Origin: Thermoguttaceae bacterium
GTDB taxonomy: Bacteria; Planctomycetota; Planctomycetia; Pirellulales; Thermoguttaceae
DNA: 38,070 nucleotides
Assembly: GCA_028694795.1 (NCBI GenBank)
Contig: JAQVKF010000013.1
Location: forward strand, 1-38,070
Reading direction: 5' to 3'
Shown here: positions 17,400 through 27,041 of the stretch, piece by piece
How positions within the stretch are numbered: the first letter of the stretch is position 1
Layout of the letters: each line of letters begins with the position of its first letter
Position numbers and translations under genes: made by a program
The notes under the pieces: model-generated
The model's database searches: none
Told to the model about the DNA's origin: nothing
What the model saw: only the letters and a program-made list of their open reading frames with translations

Positions 17400-20300
17400 A
17401 TGTCTTCAACATCCGCTGAAATTTTAGAAGAGAAGATAGATCGGATGGGACGTGAATTGCGAGCGTCCGATCTGGTTTCCGGAATTCTTCGAACGCTTTT
17501 GGGCGTGCTTTCGATTCTTTTTCTCGCCGTGTTGGCGGAACAATGTCTGACGCAACATGGGTTGGGCCCCGTGGTGCGATGGCTGGTATCGATTCTCGTT
17601 TATGGCGTCGGTGGTTTACTGCTCATGGTCCAAGTGTTGCGTGTCATTCGCCATCGGATTAACCCTGTTTACGCCGCCTCGCTCATCGAAGACGCGGAAC
17701 CAGGCCTTAAAAACTCGCTCATCAGCTGGGTCTACTTGCGCCGTCGGCACGGAACGGATCCAGTGAGTTCGCGAGTTTTCGAATCGCTCGAATCGCATAC
17801 CGCAGAAACACTGACGACAACGGAAAACAGCGTCGTTGTCGATCGTCACCATCTGATCCAACTCGGAATTGCGCTGGCGATCTTACTAACTGCGTGGTGC
17901 GTTTATATCGTTGTGTCGCCGAAGAACACGATGCTTACGTTTGCGAGAATTCTGGTACCGTGGGCCGATATTGATGCGCCCACCCGTGTCCAAATCGACA
18001 GCGTACAACCGGGTGACGCCGCTTGCACAATGGGCGAAACGATGATCATTTCGGCGAATATACAGGGCTTGCGGGCGGGCGAAGAGCCGCAAGTACGGTT
18101 GGATACCATCGACGGTCGGATTCGAGGGCAACTCGTGACGATGCAACGCGACGAAAAAACGGCGTTCGGTTATGCCGCGACCGTGCCGTCCGGTTCCGAT
18201 GGTATGCAACAAGATTTTATATATATGGTTATCGCGGGAGATGCGCAAAGTTCTCCCTTTAGTGCAAAAATGCAGATTCCAATGCTTGCGGAAGTAACCG
18301 CGATTACCTATGATTATCCCGCATTTACGGGACAACCGACGCAGCGAATGGTCGGTTCCGGGAATATCCATGCGCCGGAATCCACGCGGTTGGAAATCGA
18401 AGTCCATGCGAATCGTCCGTTAGCCAAAGTGTCACTCGTGCCGGAAGGCCTGTCGGTAACGCCGATTCCACTCACCGTTTCGAAAGGGAATACGCAAAAC
18501 GCGAAAGGTGCGTGGATTTTGGAGGCGGATTCCGAACATCCAGAGCGTTCACGTTATGCGGCGTATCGGCTTCAAGTGCAGGATACGTCTGGAAATCACA
18601 ACGCGACACCGCCATCTTATCGGATCACGATGATTCCGAATCGACTGCCGAAAGTCGAATGGATCGACCCACCTGCCGAGGGAGTGAGTGTGGCCATGAA
18701 TCAGGATTTAGCTCTTTCATTGGCGGCGAACGATCCCGATTACGGACTCAAAGAAGTCACGATAACGCTAGAAAAGGACGGGAAAACGTTTGCGGAAGAG
18801 ACGTTGTGGAAAGACACGAAAGACGAAACCGAACCATCCGCCGTCCATGAGAAAACGATCACGTCGAGTTTTTCGTTTCGCGGTGATCGTGCGGACTGGA
18901 AGCTCCAACCCGGCGATCGGATTGGATATCGGGCAACTTGCCGTGATTTGCGGGGGGTACCGCTTGCGCAGCCGACGCAGACGGAAACACGCTCGTTTGT
19001 TTTGGGTAAGCCGGAGCAAAATCCGACGAAGGAAACGCCGGAAAAAACGGTGGAAAATCCCAAGAATAGCAAGATCAACGGGGATGATATGTCGGCGGAT
19101 ATGTCAACGGAAAATACCGATTCTCAAACGAACGCTTCCACAAAATCGTCCCAAAACAGTACGTCTCCTACGGCCAATTCCCCATCGAAAGACGCGGCGG
19201 AATCTTCCCCGTCTCCCCAATCGGAAACCTCCGATGATGGAACCAATGAATCGGCCAATAACGCGACCAACGAAGGAAATTCCACGTCGGAAAATGATTC
19301 TCCAGATGCGTCAGCTTCCAAATCGGCGCAAAGTGATTCGTCGAAAAATTCCAAAAATTTGAAAAATAGTCAATCGTCTGACGCCGGCCAAAATTCGCAA
19401 GACAGTTCGAAATCGGAATCCACATCGGATTCCGCATCGGGTCCGTCCCAGGGATCGAAAGAAGGGGATCCATCCGAAAATTTGGGTTCTACCGATCGGA
19501 CGAACCATTCATCGGAGAAACCATCTGAATCTGGAGAATCAGGACAAAGCGGAGAATCTGAAAGCGATGCCTCGAAAAAGGAGAATCGAACGAAGTCCGA
19601 TCAATCGTCCGACCCATCTTCTCGTCCATCGTCCGATTCGTCCGGTCAATCTGGGGTAAATAGCGAAGAAAACGTCTCCGATCGTTCCGAACAGTCGAAT
19701 TCAGACGACTCACAGAAACCGCAAGAACGGGTTGATTCGGAGACATCACCTGGCGACGCGATGGAACGAATTCTGGAGTACGCAAAACAGCAGACTGAAT
19801 CTTCGGATAATTCATCACAGTCGAAAAATTCATCCTCGCAGGACGAACCAAACAAAGGGGAAAAAAAGGATGAACCACCGAAGTTTACGAATAACCCCAA
19901 AAATTCTGCCCCACAAACGTCACCGAACGATTCCGATGGTCCCAAAAATACCGATCAAAACAAAGAAAATGGCAAGAACGATAACGGAAAATCGGGAGCA
20001 ACTCAACGTGATCCCGCTTCAGCTCAATCTCCGAATTCGCAACCTCCCAAAAATTCGCAGGAGAATGGTGAAAATAGCAAAAATGGAAATAGTTCATCGA
20101 CGACGGATACTTCGCCAAATGAGTCATCCATAGGGGACCGCTCAGAGGGAGCGAGTGGTACGCAGGGCCGTTCGTCGGCTGATTCGTCTGATTCGCAAGG
20201 CAAGACGTCCCAAGATCAAACACCATCGGACGGAGCGTCGTCTGAAACACCGACGGATGGCGAAATGTCGCAACTCACTTCGCCGCAAGGAGATACATCG

Positions 20301-21710
20301 CAGGATGGAACTCCATCGGGCGACAATTCAGCCGCAAATTCGAACGCTTCTGCATCGAATACACCCACTAAGAAATCCCCCTCCAAGAGCGAAAAAAATT
20401 CGTCGAATGCGTTCGATTCCAAAGCGGAAGAGGAAAAGTCGAATAACTCCGCAGAGGGGGATAACCGCTCGTCATCGTCAAAATCATCGAATTTGGAACC
20501 CACCGATTCCGAATCATTTTCCGATTCGGAACAACCTGGCGATCCCAGCACCGCGAGAGCGGCGGCGAAGGGAATGGATCCGGGAAATGCGGGTCGCAGC
20601 AACGATCCGTCGTTGCAACGAGTAGCCCAGGAGGCTGTACAACAGGGGGCGGAAACGCTTCATTCGACCGATCCGGCCTTGCAACCGCGTGATGAAACGC
20701 TTTCGACGAATCGTCCTTATGGGGGCGATCAGACCAATCCGACGCCTTCCGATACCCCGGTTCGGCCTGGAGATCCGCTCGCTCAGCAGGCTTTGCACCC
20801 GGAAACACCCAACAAGCAGGCGATTCAGCATTCGTCAGACGCGATGAGCGGCGATGGCCGCGAATCTGGAGGTAATCGGCCAACGGAACGTCCGCAACCG
20901 GTCAATGCCGCAGGAAACGCTTTCCAAAACGCGATACCCGATGGTACGGGGCTTGCCGGGACGCAAGCGGATGAGAATGGAACGCAATCGGTGACCGCGC
21001 GACAACCCTCGACGACCACTTCCGAATCACCCAACGGACGGCCCCAAGCATCGGCTTCGCAAGCGAGTGGGCAAAACACTCCCTCGTCGCCCTTGGCAAG
21101 TCCTTCGCCACATGACCCGAACGAGCCGAATCCTTCGGAAAAAATGGGGAATTCGGAGGATATGCGAGGAACGGCAGGCAGCAAATCTAGTGAACCAAGC
21201 CGTAAATCGAATCCGCGTTCGGATGAGCCAGGTGATTCGCCTCGCGGTGATTCACGGGAGTCGGGATCGGGATACCAAAATCCGGAGGGAATGGTCCAAG
21301 CGAAGGATGGTTCGCGAAAAACGGAGGCGGATCTTGCCCACACCGATTTTACTCGGCAAAATACGCAACTTGCACTTCAAACTCTGGAGGAATCGCTTAA
21401 AAAACAAGATTCCACTTTGCTCGATCAGCTCGGTTGGAGCCGTGCGGAGGCCGAAGCGTTCTTGCGGCAATGGAAACAAATTGCCGCGACGGCGGGTGAA
21501 TTGACGCAAGATGGAGAAAACGCGAGAAATACATTAAAAACACTTGGTTTATCGGCACGTGACGCCACCACACGGCGAGCGGTTCCCGGTCAAAAAACAC
21601 GACAATTACGACAGGCAAGCACGATCGAAGCGCCCGCAGAGTGGAACGAATGGTTCCAAGCCTATCGTCGCTCCGTTGGTCAAACGCCCGCAGAGCAAAC
21701 AGATCATTGA
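17400..21710 (+). CDS. Very large membrane-anchored protein with Ser/Asn/Asp-rich central region
   Basis: A 1436-residue protein starting at an ATG with TGAGG upstream. Transmembrane segments lie at about residues 27-50, 57-83 and 150-172. Residues 180-540 look like beta-rich (Ig-like) extracytoplasmic domains, including ITYDYPAFTG and NRLPKVEWIDPPAEG. From about 545 to 1310 the sequence is low-complexity, dominated by Ser, Asn, Asp, Glu, Lys, Gln, Thr and Pro. The last 120 residues form a charged helical domain (TQLALQTLEESLKKQD onward). The N-terminal part resembles large planctomycete membrane proteins, often left as hypothetical or called DUF4175-like; I am unsure of the family. A cell-envelope role is inferred only from topology. 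Confidence 0.8.
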   Translation: MSSTSAEILEEKIDRMGRELRASDLVSGILRTLLGVLSILFLAVLAEQCLTQHGLGPVVRWLVSILVYGVGGLLLMVQVLRVIRHRINPVYAASLIEDAEPGLKNSLISWVYLRRRHGTDPVSSRVFESLESHTAETLTTTENSVVVDRHHLIQLGIALAILLTAWCVYIVVSPKNTMLTFARILVPWADIDAPTRVQIDSVQPGDAACTMGETMIISANIQGLRAGEEPQVRLDTIDGRIRGQLVTMQRDEKTAFGYAATVPSGSDGMQQDFIYMVIAGDAQSSPFSAKMQIPMLAEVTAITYDYPAFTGQPTQRMVGSGNIHAPESTRLEIEVHANRPLAKVSLVPEGLSVTPIPLTVSKGNTQNAKGAWILEADSEHPERSRYAAYRLQVQDTSGNHNATPPSYRITMIPNRLPKVEWIDPPAEGVSVAMNQDLALSLAANDPDYGLKEVTITLEKDGKTFAEETLWKDTKDETEPSAVHEKTITSSFSFRGDRADWKLQPGDRIGYRATCRDLRGVPLAQPTQTETRSFVLGKPEQNPTKETPEKTVENPKNSKINGDDMSADMSTENTDSQTNASTKSSQNSTSPTANSPSKDAAESSPSPQSETSDDGTNESANNATNEGNSTSENDSPDASASKSAQSDSSKNSKNLKNSQSSDAGQNSQDSSKSESTSDSASGPSQGSKEGDPSENLGSTDRTNHSSEKPSESGESGQSGESESDASKKENRTKSDQSSDPSSRPSSDSSGQSGVNSEENVSDRSEQSNSDDSQKPQERVDSETSPGDAMERILEYAKQQTESSDNSSQSKNSSSQDEPNKGEKKDEPPKFTNNPKNSAPQTSPNDSDGPKNTDQNKENGKNDNGKSGATQRDPASAQSPNSQPPKNSQENGENSKNGNSSSTTDTSPNESSIGDRSEGASGTQGRSSADSSDSQGKTSQDQTPSDGASSETPTDGEMSQLTSPQGDTSQDGTPSGDNSAANSNASASNTPTKKSPSKSEKNSSNAFDSKAEEEKSNNSAEGDNRSSSSKSSNLEPTDSESFSDSEQPGDPSTARAAAKGMDPGNAGRSNDPSLQRVAQEAVQQGAETLHSTDPALQPRDETLSTNRPYGGDQTNPTPSDTPVRPGDPLAQQALHPETPNKQAIQHSSDAMSGDGRESGGNRPTERPQPVNAAGNAFQNAIPDGTGLAGTQADENGTQSVTARQPSTTTSESPNGRPQASASQASGQNTPSSPLASPSPHDPNEPNPSEKMGNSEDMRGTAGSKSSEPSRKSNPRSDEPGDSPRGDSRESGSGYQNPEGMVQAKDGSRKTEADLAHTDFTRQNTQLALQTLEESLKKQDSTLLDQLGWSRAEAEAFLRQWKQIAATAGELTQDGENARNTLKTLGLSARDATTRRAVPGQKTRQLRQASTIEAPAEWNEWFQAYRRSVGQTPAEQTDH

Positions 21711-22780
21711 TCGATACGTTCACGCATACGGATGATTTCGCCACGAGCGCGTCGTAAAAAATCCTGCTTCGTTTCGCCCGCCTCGAGCCAGATGGGCGGT
21801 CCAAAATTGACCGTACTCAACAGCGGAACGGGCAGGATTTCACCACGTGGCAGTACGCGATTCATATTATTCAGATATACCGGAATCAGTTCCAAGTCGG
21901 GTCGTTTTTTTGCCAAATAGTACAAACCGCTCTTAAATTCGAGCATATCGCCTATCGTCGAGCGACGACCTTCGGGGAAGATAATAATCGAATATCGGGT
22001 CCCCATCTCGCGTAAAATGATGGAGATTGGATTTTGACGAATGGAAACCTCTTTGCGATCAATTAAAATCGTATTGAAAACCTTTTGCGTCACAAAACGA
22101 CGCACGAAACTCTTACGCCAATAATCGGCAGCTGCCACCGGTCGGGTCATGCGGCGAATTTGAGGTGGAAGTGTTGCCCAGATGATCGGCCCGTCAATGT
22201 TACTCGTATGATTCGCAAAGTAGATCCGCTGACAGGTGTCTGGTTGTGAATTGAGCCAACGCGGCGTTGCGCCACTGATGAACCTCGCCGTGAGGGCAAT
22301 CGCTGATCGACAAATTGATTGGATGAGCGTCGGTTCGTCTGGCATATTCTCCCAAAAAGGGACGGGATTCGATGGTACCATCTCCGCACGAATGTGATGA
22401 TGTCGAGACGACGCGGGACGCTCATCCACTTCATTCGAGATTTCCGAAATTGACTCCACCATGGGGGACACTGGTTCCTCCACCTTTTTCCCCAACACAG
22501 GCGAGGCTAACGCCTCGGACGTTACCAGTGATTCTGTTGTGGGGAGAACGGTAGGGATGGAAAGCGTAGAAGATGGCGATTCTGCCGAATGTATCGCCTT
22601 GGACAACGGTTCACACAGATGCTTCCCCTGTTCACAAGCCCCCCCCGCTCCACAAGACAAGGTCACGTCCTCTGGTACGGTAGTGGTTTTTGAAATGTCG
22701 GAAATCGAATCCACGTTTGTATCTGCCTCCAAAAAATCCCCATTCGAATTATACCATACACTTCGGAAAAAGAACCCCAT
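21704..22780 (-). CDS. plsC: 1-acyl-sn-glycerol-3-phosphate acyltransferase family protein with long N-terminal extension
   Basis: A 358-residue protein. The acyltransferase domain fills about the last 215 residues. It has the catalytic H-x4-D motif in NHTSNIDG, a second block around FNTILIDRKE, and the glycerol-phosphate-binding motif FPEGRRS. Members acylate lysophosphatidic acid or related lipids at the membrane. The first 140 residues are an extension rich in Ser, Glu, Pro and Thr with no recognised domain. The start at 22780 lacks a strong ribosome site, so a later start is possible (for example the Met preceding PDEPTLIQS). The stop overlaps the convergent large gene by seven bases. Confidence 0.82.
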   Translation of the reverse strand: MGFFFRSVWYNSNGDFLEADTNVDSISDISKTTTVPEDVTLSCGAGGACEQGKHLCEPLSKAIHSAESPSSTLSIPTVLPTTESLVTSEALASPVLGKKVEEPVSPMVESISEISNEVDERPASSRHHHIRAEMVPSNPVPFWENMPDEPTLIQSICRSAIALTARFISGATPRWLNSQPDTCQRIYFANHTSNIDGPIIWATLPPQIRRMTRPVAAADYWRKSFVRRFVTQKVFNTILIDRKEVSIRQNPISIILREMGTRYSIIIFPEGRRSTIGDMLEFKSGLYYLAKKRPDLELIPVYLNNMNRVLPRGEILPVPLLSTVNFGPPIWLEAGETKQDFLRRARGEIIRMRERIDQ

Positions 22781-22872
22781 CTTGACTCTTTATTCCATTT
22801 TTTATTCGCCGCTGACTCCAATTCGTTTTCCGTCGAACCAGGGTATTTTGCCAAATTCGAACATTGTTCCAC

Positions 22873-22900
22873 AAAAAAACCCCCCTGAATACCAGGGAGG
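22873..22900 (-). terminator. Intrinsic terminator of the hydCBA-receiver operon
   Basis: On the minus strand, CCTCCCTG (22900-22893) pairs with CAGGGGGG (22887-22880) through eight pairs, one of them a U-G wobble, around a five-base loop. Seven T residues (22879-22873) follow. It lies about 50 bases after the stop of the receiver-domain gene, in the right orientation to end the hyd operon. Confidence 0.85.
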
Positions 22901-22949
22901 CTTGGAATATTTTGGAATGAACGGGATCTATTCCTGACGGCAGGCGGGA

Positions 22950-23342
22950 CTACGCATCCAACAGATCGTTCAATTCACCGATAATCTGTTCCGCACGAAT
23001 CGGTTTTTCGAGAATCGTGTTCGCACAGATCCACGAATGCTCCGCCGGCGTCGTCAGATCAAAATGAATACCGTGCTGGCTGTTTGCGGAAGTTACAATG
23101 ATGATCGGAAGATTCGGCTTCTTCTGACGAACATGGTAACACAAACCGAAACCGTCGTCGTCACACTTCAGCATCAAATCAACCACCGCCGCATCGAAGT
23201 TCCGTTCGAGAAGCAGCTTCTCCGCCTCATCACGTTCCGCCACGGCCGTCACCGCAAAACCCGCCGCTTCCAACGCCGTCTGCATCTGGAAACGAAAGTC
23301 CACGTCGTCGTCCACGACTAGAATATTCTTCTTTTCACTCAT
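22950..23342 (-). CDS. Stand-alone response-regulator receiver domain (CheY-like)
   Basis: A 130-residue single receiver domain with no output domain. The acidic pocket is Asp11-Asp12-Asp13 in VVDDDVDF, the phosphoacceptor is Asp55 in VVDLML, and the conserved Thr and Lys are in VTSANS and LEKPI. There is a short Asp/Cys-rich stretch after the phosphoacceptor (KCDDDGFGLCYH). AAGGA precedes the ATG. It is the last gene of the hydrogenase operon, 16 bp after hydA, and is followed by a terminator. It probably passes phosphoryl groups or binds a partner protein; its histidine kinase is not in the window. A link to hydrogenase control is inferred from co-transcription only. Confidence 0.85.
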   Translation of the reverse strand: MSEKKNILVVDDDVDFRFQMQTALEAAGFAVTAVAERDEAEKLLLERNFDAAVVDLMLKCDDDGFGLCYHVRQKKPNLPIIIVTSANSQHGIHFDLTTPAEHSWICANTILEKPIRAEQIIGELNDLLDA

Positions 23343-23358
23343 TTCGTGTTCCTTTCAT

Positions 23359-25086
23359 TTACAGAAGCGTCTTGCGCTCGGTGTATTGCGTGTGCAACAG
23401 GTGATGGCTACGTTCGCCAAGCGGCTTGCCAAGATATTCCTCGTACAAACGTTGGATCTCCGCGTTCTTGTGCGAAACTCGCAACTTGTCGTTGGTATCG
23501 ATCGTGTACAAGCACTGCATACGAGCCTTGACGGTCGAAATATCCTGCTGGAACGGCTGGCCACCACCATTGATGCAGCCACCCGGACAGGTCATCACTT
23601 CGATGAATTGGACATCTTTGTGTTCGCCAGCCTTGATCGCATCCAACAGCTTCGCCGCGTTCGACAGACTGCTGACCACAGCCACGCCAACCTTAGTACC
23701 ATCAATGTCCAACACGGCTTTCTTCATGCCGTCCAAACCACGCACCGGTTCGACCACCAAGTCTGAAAGCTCACCACCGGTCAGGAGGAAGTATGCCGAA
23801 CGAACCGCCGCTTCCATCACACCACCCGTCGCGCCAAACAGTTTACCCGCTGAACTACGTTCGCCAAACGGCGTGTCCGGCGTATCCGGCTTGAGTTCCG
23901 CCGCATCAATTCCCCGCATCCGAATCAACTGCGCCAATTCACGCGTCGTCAACACCGCGTCGATATCCGGCACGCCATGACGCCCCATCTCCGGACGACC
24001 GGCCTCAAATTTCTTCGCCGTACATGGCATGATCGAAACACTGAAAATCTTCGCCGGATCCAGTTTTTCTCGCTCCGCAAAATACGACTTGATGATCGCT
24101 CCCATCATCTGCTGCGGACTCTTGCAGGTCGAAAGATTCGGAATGAATTCTGGATAGAACGTTTCGACAAACTTAATCCAACCGGGCGAACAACTCGTCA
24201 TCATCGGAAGCGTACCACCACTCGTGATACGACGGACCAACTCCGAACCTTCTTCCATAATCGTCAAGTCCGCCGAGAAACCCGTATCGAACACCTTCTG
24301 GAAGCCTAAGCGTCGCAACGCTGCGACCATCATGCCGTCCACATCCGTACCAGCCGGGAAACCGAACGCTTCGCCCAATGCAACCGAAACCGACGGCGCG
24401 TGTTGCACCACCACGTAACGATTCGGATCGGCCAACGCCGCCAACACTTCCTTAATCTGGTTCTGTTCCGTCAACGCGCCCGTCGGACAGACGTTGACGC
24501 ACTGACCACAATTAATACAGCTCGAAACGTTCAAACCTTCATCAAACGAGGTGCCAATCTTCGTCTTCGAACCACGACCGATAAAATCAATCGCCGCGAC
24601 TCCCTGCACCTCTTCGCACATTCGCACACATTTACCACACAGGATACATTTCGACGGGTCGCGAACAATGGATGGACTTGATTGATCCAACGCATACGCG
24701 CTCTTCGCTCCTGCAAAACGACGACTACGCACGCCAAGCTCATTCGCCAAATCGGCAAGCTGGCAGCTATCATGTTTGACGCAGTACAAACAGTCATCTG
24801 GATGGTCCGCAAGCAGCAACTCGATGATCGTCTTGCGTGCTTCCACCGCCCGTGGAGAATGCGTCCTGACCTTCATTCCCGCAGACACCGGAAACGCACA
24901 GCTCGGTACCAAACTTCGCTGACCTTCCACTTCTACCACACAAATCCGGCATGAACCGGTTGGCGTTAAATTTGCCATATTGCACAACGTTGGTACTTTC
25001 ACGCCCGCTCGTCGCAGTGCTGAAAGTAGCATCTCGCCCGATTCCGCTTCGATCGGACGACCGTTCACTTCGATCGTAACCTTCAT
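23359..25086 (-). CDS. hydA: [FeFe]-hydrogenase catalytic subunit, NAD-linked trimeric (HydABC/Hnd) type
   Basis: A 575-residue enzyme that interconverts protons and H2. Domains in order: a [2Fe-2S] ferredoxin domain (Cys35, Cys46, Cys49, Cys63), the His-Cys3 [4Fe-4S] site (His95, Cys99, Cys102, Cys108), two [4Fe-4S] clusters (Cys147/150/153/157 and Cys190/193/196/200), then the H-cluster domain with L1 TSCSPGW (297-303), L2 MPCTAKKFE and L3 EVMTCPGGCINGGGQP, and the small-subunit region at the end. L1 has Ser where the textbook motif has a second Cys. The ATG at 25086, with AAAGGGA upstream, is preferred to a TTG at 25107. The gene sits 17 bp after hydB. The maturases HydE, HydF and HydG are not in the window. 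Confidence 0.95.
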   Translation of the reverse strand: MKVTIEVNGRPIEAESGEMLLSALRRAGVKVPTLCNMANLTPTGSCRICVVEVEGQRSLVPSCAFPVSAGMKVRTHSPRAVEARKTIIELLLADHPDDCLYCVKHDSCQLADLANELGVRSRRFAGAKSAYALDQSSPSIVRDPSKCILCGKCVRMCEEVQGVAAIDFIGRGSKTKIGTSFDEGLNVSSCINCGQCVNVCPTGALTEQNQIKEVLAALADPNRYVVVQHAPSVSVALGEAFGFPAGTDVDGMMVAALRRLGFQKVFDTGFSADLTIMEEGSELVRRITSGGTLPMMTSCSPGWIKFVETFYPEFIPNLSTCKSPQQMMGAIIKSYFAEREKLDPAKIFSVSIMPCTAKKFEAGRPEMGRHGVPDIDAVLTTRELAQLIRMRGIDAAELKPDTPDTPFGERSSAGKLFGATGGVMEAAVRSAYFLLTGGELSDLVVEPVRGLDGMKKAVLDIDGTKVGVAVVSSLSNAAKLLDAIKAGEHKDVQFIEVMTCPGGCINGGGQPFQQDISTVKARMQCLYTIDTNDKLRVSHKNAEIQRLYEEYLGKPLGERSHHLLHTQYTERKTLL

Positions 25087-25103
25087 TTGGCTCCCTTTCA
25101 GCT

Positions 25104-27041
25104 TCAACTCTTCACAATGGCATGGAATCGGCAGCTATCCATACAACTGCCACAACCGATACATTTGCTCTCAACGATATGATGCGGTGACTTCGGTGCT
25201 CCGAGAATCGCCTCCGCCGGACATTTCTTCGCGCAAAGCGTACAACCTTTGCACTTGTCCGGATCAATCGTATAAGTCACCAACTCCGCACAAGCTCCTG
25301 CCTTGCAGTGGCGATCGTACACATGTTCCTCATATTCGTTGCGGAACCAGCGAAGCGTCGAAAGAATCGGGTTCGGCGCCGTTTGACCCAAACCGCACAA
25401 ACTCGTGTCACGAATGATCTCCGCCAATTTCTGAAGCTGAAGCACACTTTGGAATCGCTCCAACGTCTGCGTACCCGTCTCACCTTTGCGACCACGTGTA
25501 ATACGTCGCAAAATTTCCAGCATACGTCGTGTGCCCTCACGACACGGAATACATTTGCCGCAGCTCTCTCGCTGAATAAAGTCCATAAAGAACTTCGCCA
25601 CATCGACCATACAGTTGTCTTCGTCCATCACGACCAGACCACCGGAACCCATCATCGCTCCGACCGTCTTCAACTCTTCGTAGTCAATGTTAATGTCCAA
25701 ATGCTGCGTCGGAATACAACCCCCGGATGGACCACCAATCTGCACCGCTTTGTACTGACGGCCATTCGCAATGCCACCACCAACGTCAAAAATAATCTGG
25801 CGAACGGTCGTGCCCATTTTCACTTCCACCAAACCCGTGCGGCTCACCTTACCCGAAAGTGCGAACACCTTCGTGCCTTTCGAACCCGCGGTACCTACTG
25901 ACGCAAATGCTTCCGAACCCACTCGCATTAAGTACGGTATATTCGCCAACGTTTCCACATTGTTGATAATTGTCGGTTTGCCAAACGCGCCCGAAACCGC
26001 AGGGAATGGCGGACGTGGACGCGGCATACCGCGTTTACCCTCGACCGAGTGGATTAACGCCGTCTCTTCACCGCAGACGAACGCCCCCGCTCCCATCTTG
26101 ATCACAATGTGGAGCGAAAAATCGGTACCCATGATGTGATCGCCCAAAAAACCGTTCGCTTCCGCTTGAGCCATCGCTTTTTTGAGTCGTTTGATCGCCA
26201 ACGGATATTCCGCTCGAATGTAGATGTACGCCTTCGACGCGCCAATCGCATATGCCGCCACGGCCATACCTTCCAGCAATCGATGGGGATCGCCTTCGAT
26301 CACCGCACGGTCCATAAACGCACCTGGGTCGCCCTCATCCGCGTTGCAAATCAGATACTTCTGACCTTCTTTCGAACCACGCGCAAATTTCCACTTCTTA
26401 CCCGTCGGGAATCCACCACCGCCTCGACCACGAAGACCGCTCTTTTCGACCTCGTCGCACAACGCGTCCGGATCAAACTGCTTCAACGCCTTCGCTAAAC
26501 CCTGATAACCACCACGTGCAATATACTCTTCAAGCGAATCCGGATCCATCCGACCACAGTTCGCCAGTACCCAACGTGTTTGCGGGGCAAAGAACGGATG
26601 CTCGTCAATATAAATTATTCCGTCGTAAGGCTTTTGTGCCTCGCAACGGAACTGGCCGACCGCCTGCGACTCCGGCATCACGCCTGCAAAAACTTTGTCG
26701 AGAAGATCCTCAACCACATCGCCCGTCACATGTTGGAAACTCACTCGCGTACGCCCCGGCATCTGAACATCCAGAAGCGGTTCCACCGAGCAGTAACCGA
26801 TACAACCAACCTTGACCACGTCGGCATCAATATTTTTGGCCGCAAGATATTGCTTCGTCGCGTCAATCGTCGCTTGAGCACCCGCGCCCAAACCACATGT
26901 GCCCGCTCCAATGTAGATGACCGGTTTGCTCACCTGGTCTCGACACAGCGTCGCAAGTGTCTCCGCCGCTCCCACTACATTCGACCCTTCTACGACGACT
27001 TTACTCAGAATATCGCTAATCTTTCCCATGTTATCGTTCAT
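25104..27041 (-). CDS. hydB: NAD-linked hydrogenase flavoprotein subunit (NuoF-like, HydB/HndC)
   Basis: A 645-residue diaphorase subunit that carries FMN and binds NAD(H). The N-terminal 125 residues are a thioredoxin-like [2Fe-2S] domain (GAGTCGLG and VGCIGYC). The NuoF core follows, with FMN/NAD glycine-rich GLRGRGGGGFPTGKKW, NADEGDPGAFMDR and GAGAFVCGEETAL, then an SLBB region and the [4Fe-4S] motif ESCGKCIPCREGT near residue 515. The end has a 2x[4Fe-4S] ferredoxin domain (CKGCTLCAKKCP and CIGCGSCMDSCR). The extra N- and C-terminal domains distinguish it from respiratory NuoF and match bifurcating hydrogenases. Its ATG overlaps the hydC stop (ATGA), implying coupled translation. Confidence 0.95.
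   Translation of the reverse strand: MNDNMGKISDILSKVVVEGSNVVGAAETLATLCRDQVSKPVIYIGAGTCGLGAGAQATIDATKQYLAAKNIDADVVKVGCIGYCSVEPLLDVQMPGRTRVSFQHVTGDVVEDLLDKVFAGVMPESQAVGQFRCEAQKPYDGIIYIDEHPFFAPQTRWVLANCGRMDPDSLEEYIARGGYQGLAKALKQFDPDALCDEVEKSGLRGRGGGGFPTGKKWKFARGSKEGQKYLICNADEGDPGAFMDRAVIEGDPHRLLEGMAVAAYAIGASKAYIYIRAEYPLAIKRLKKAMAQAEANGFLGDHIMGTDFSLHIVIKMGAGAFVCGEETALIHSVEGKRGMPRPRPPFPAVSGAFGKPTIINNVETLANIPYLMRVGSEAFASVGTAGSKGTKVFALSGKVSRTGLVEVKMGTTVRQIIFDVGGGIANGRQYKAVQIGGPSGGCIPTQHLDINIDYEELKTVGAMMGSGGLVVMDEDNCMVDVAKFFMDFIQRESCGKCIPCREGTRRMLEILRRITRGRKGETGTQTLERFQSVLQLQKLAEIIRDTSLCGLGQTAPNPILSTLRWFRNEYEEHVYDRHCKAGACAELVTYTIDPDKCKGCTLCAKKCPAEAILGAPKSPHHIVESKCIGCGSCMDSCRFHAIVKS

Noticed and set aside
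18740-21343. Several long frames on both strands within the Ser/Asn-rich gene
   Set aside because: They follow from its biased composition and lack ribosome sites or family motifs; the 1436-codon frame explains the region.
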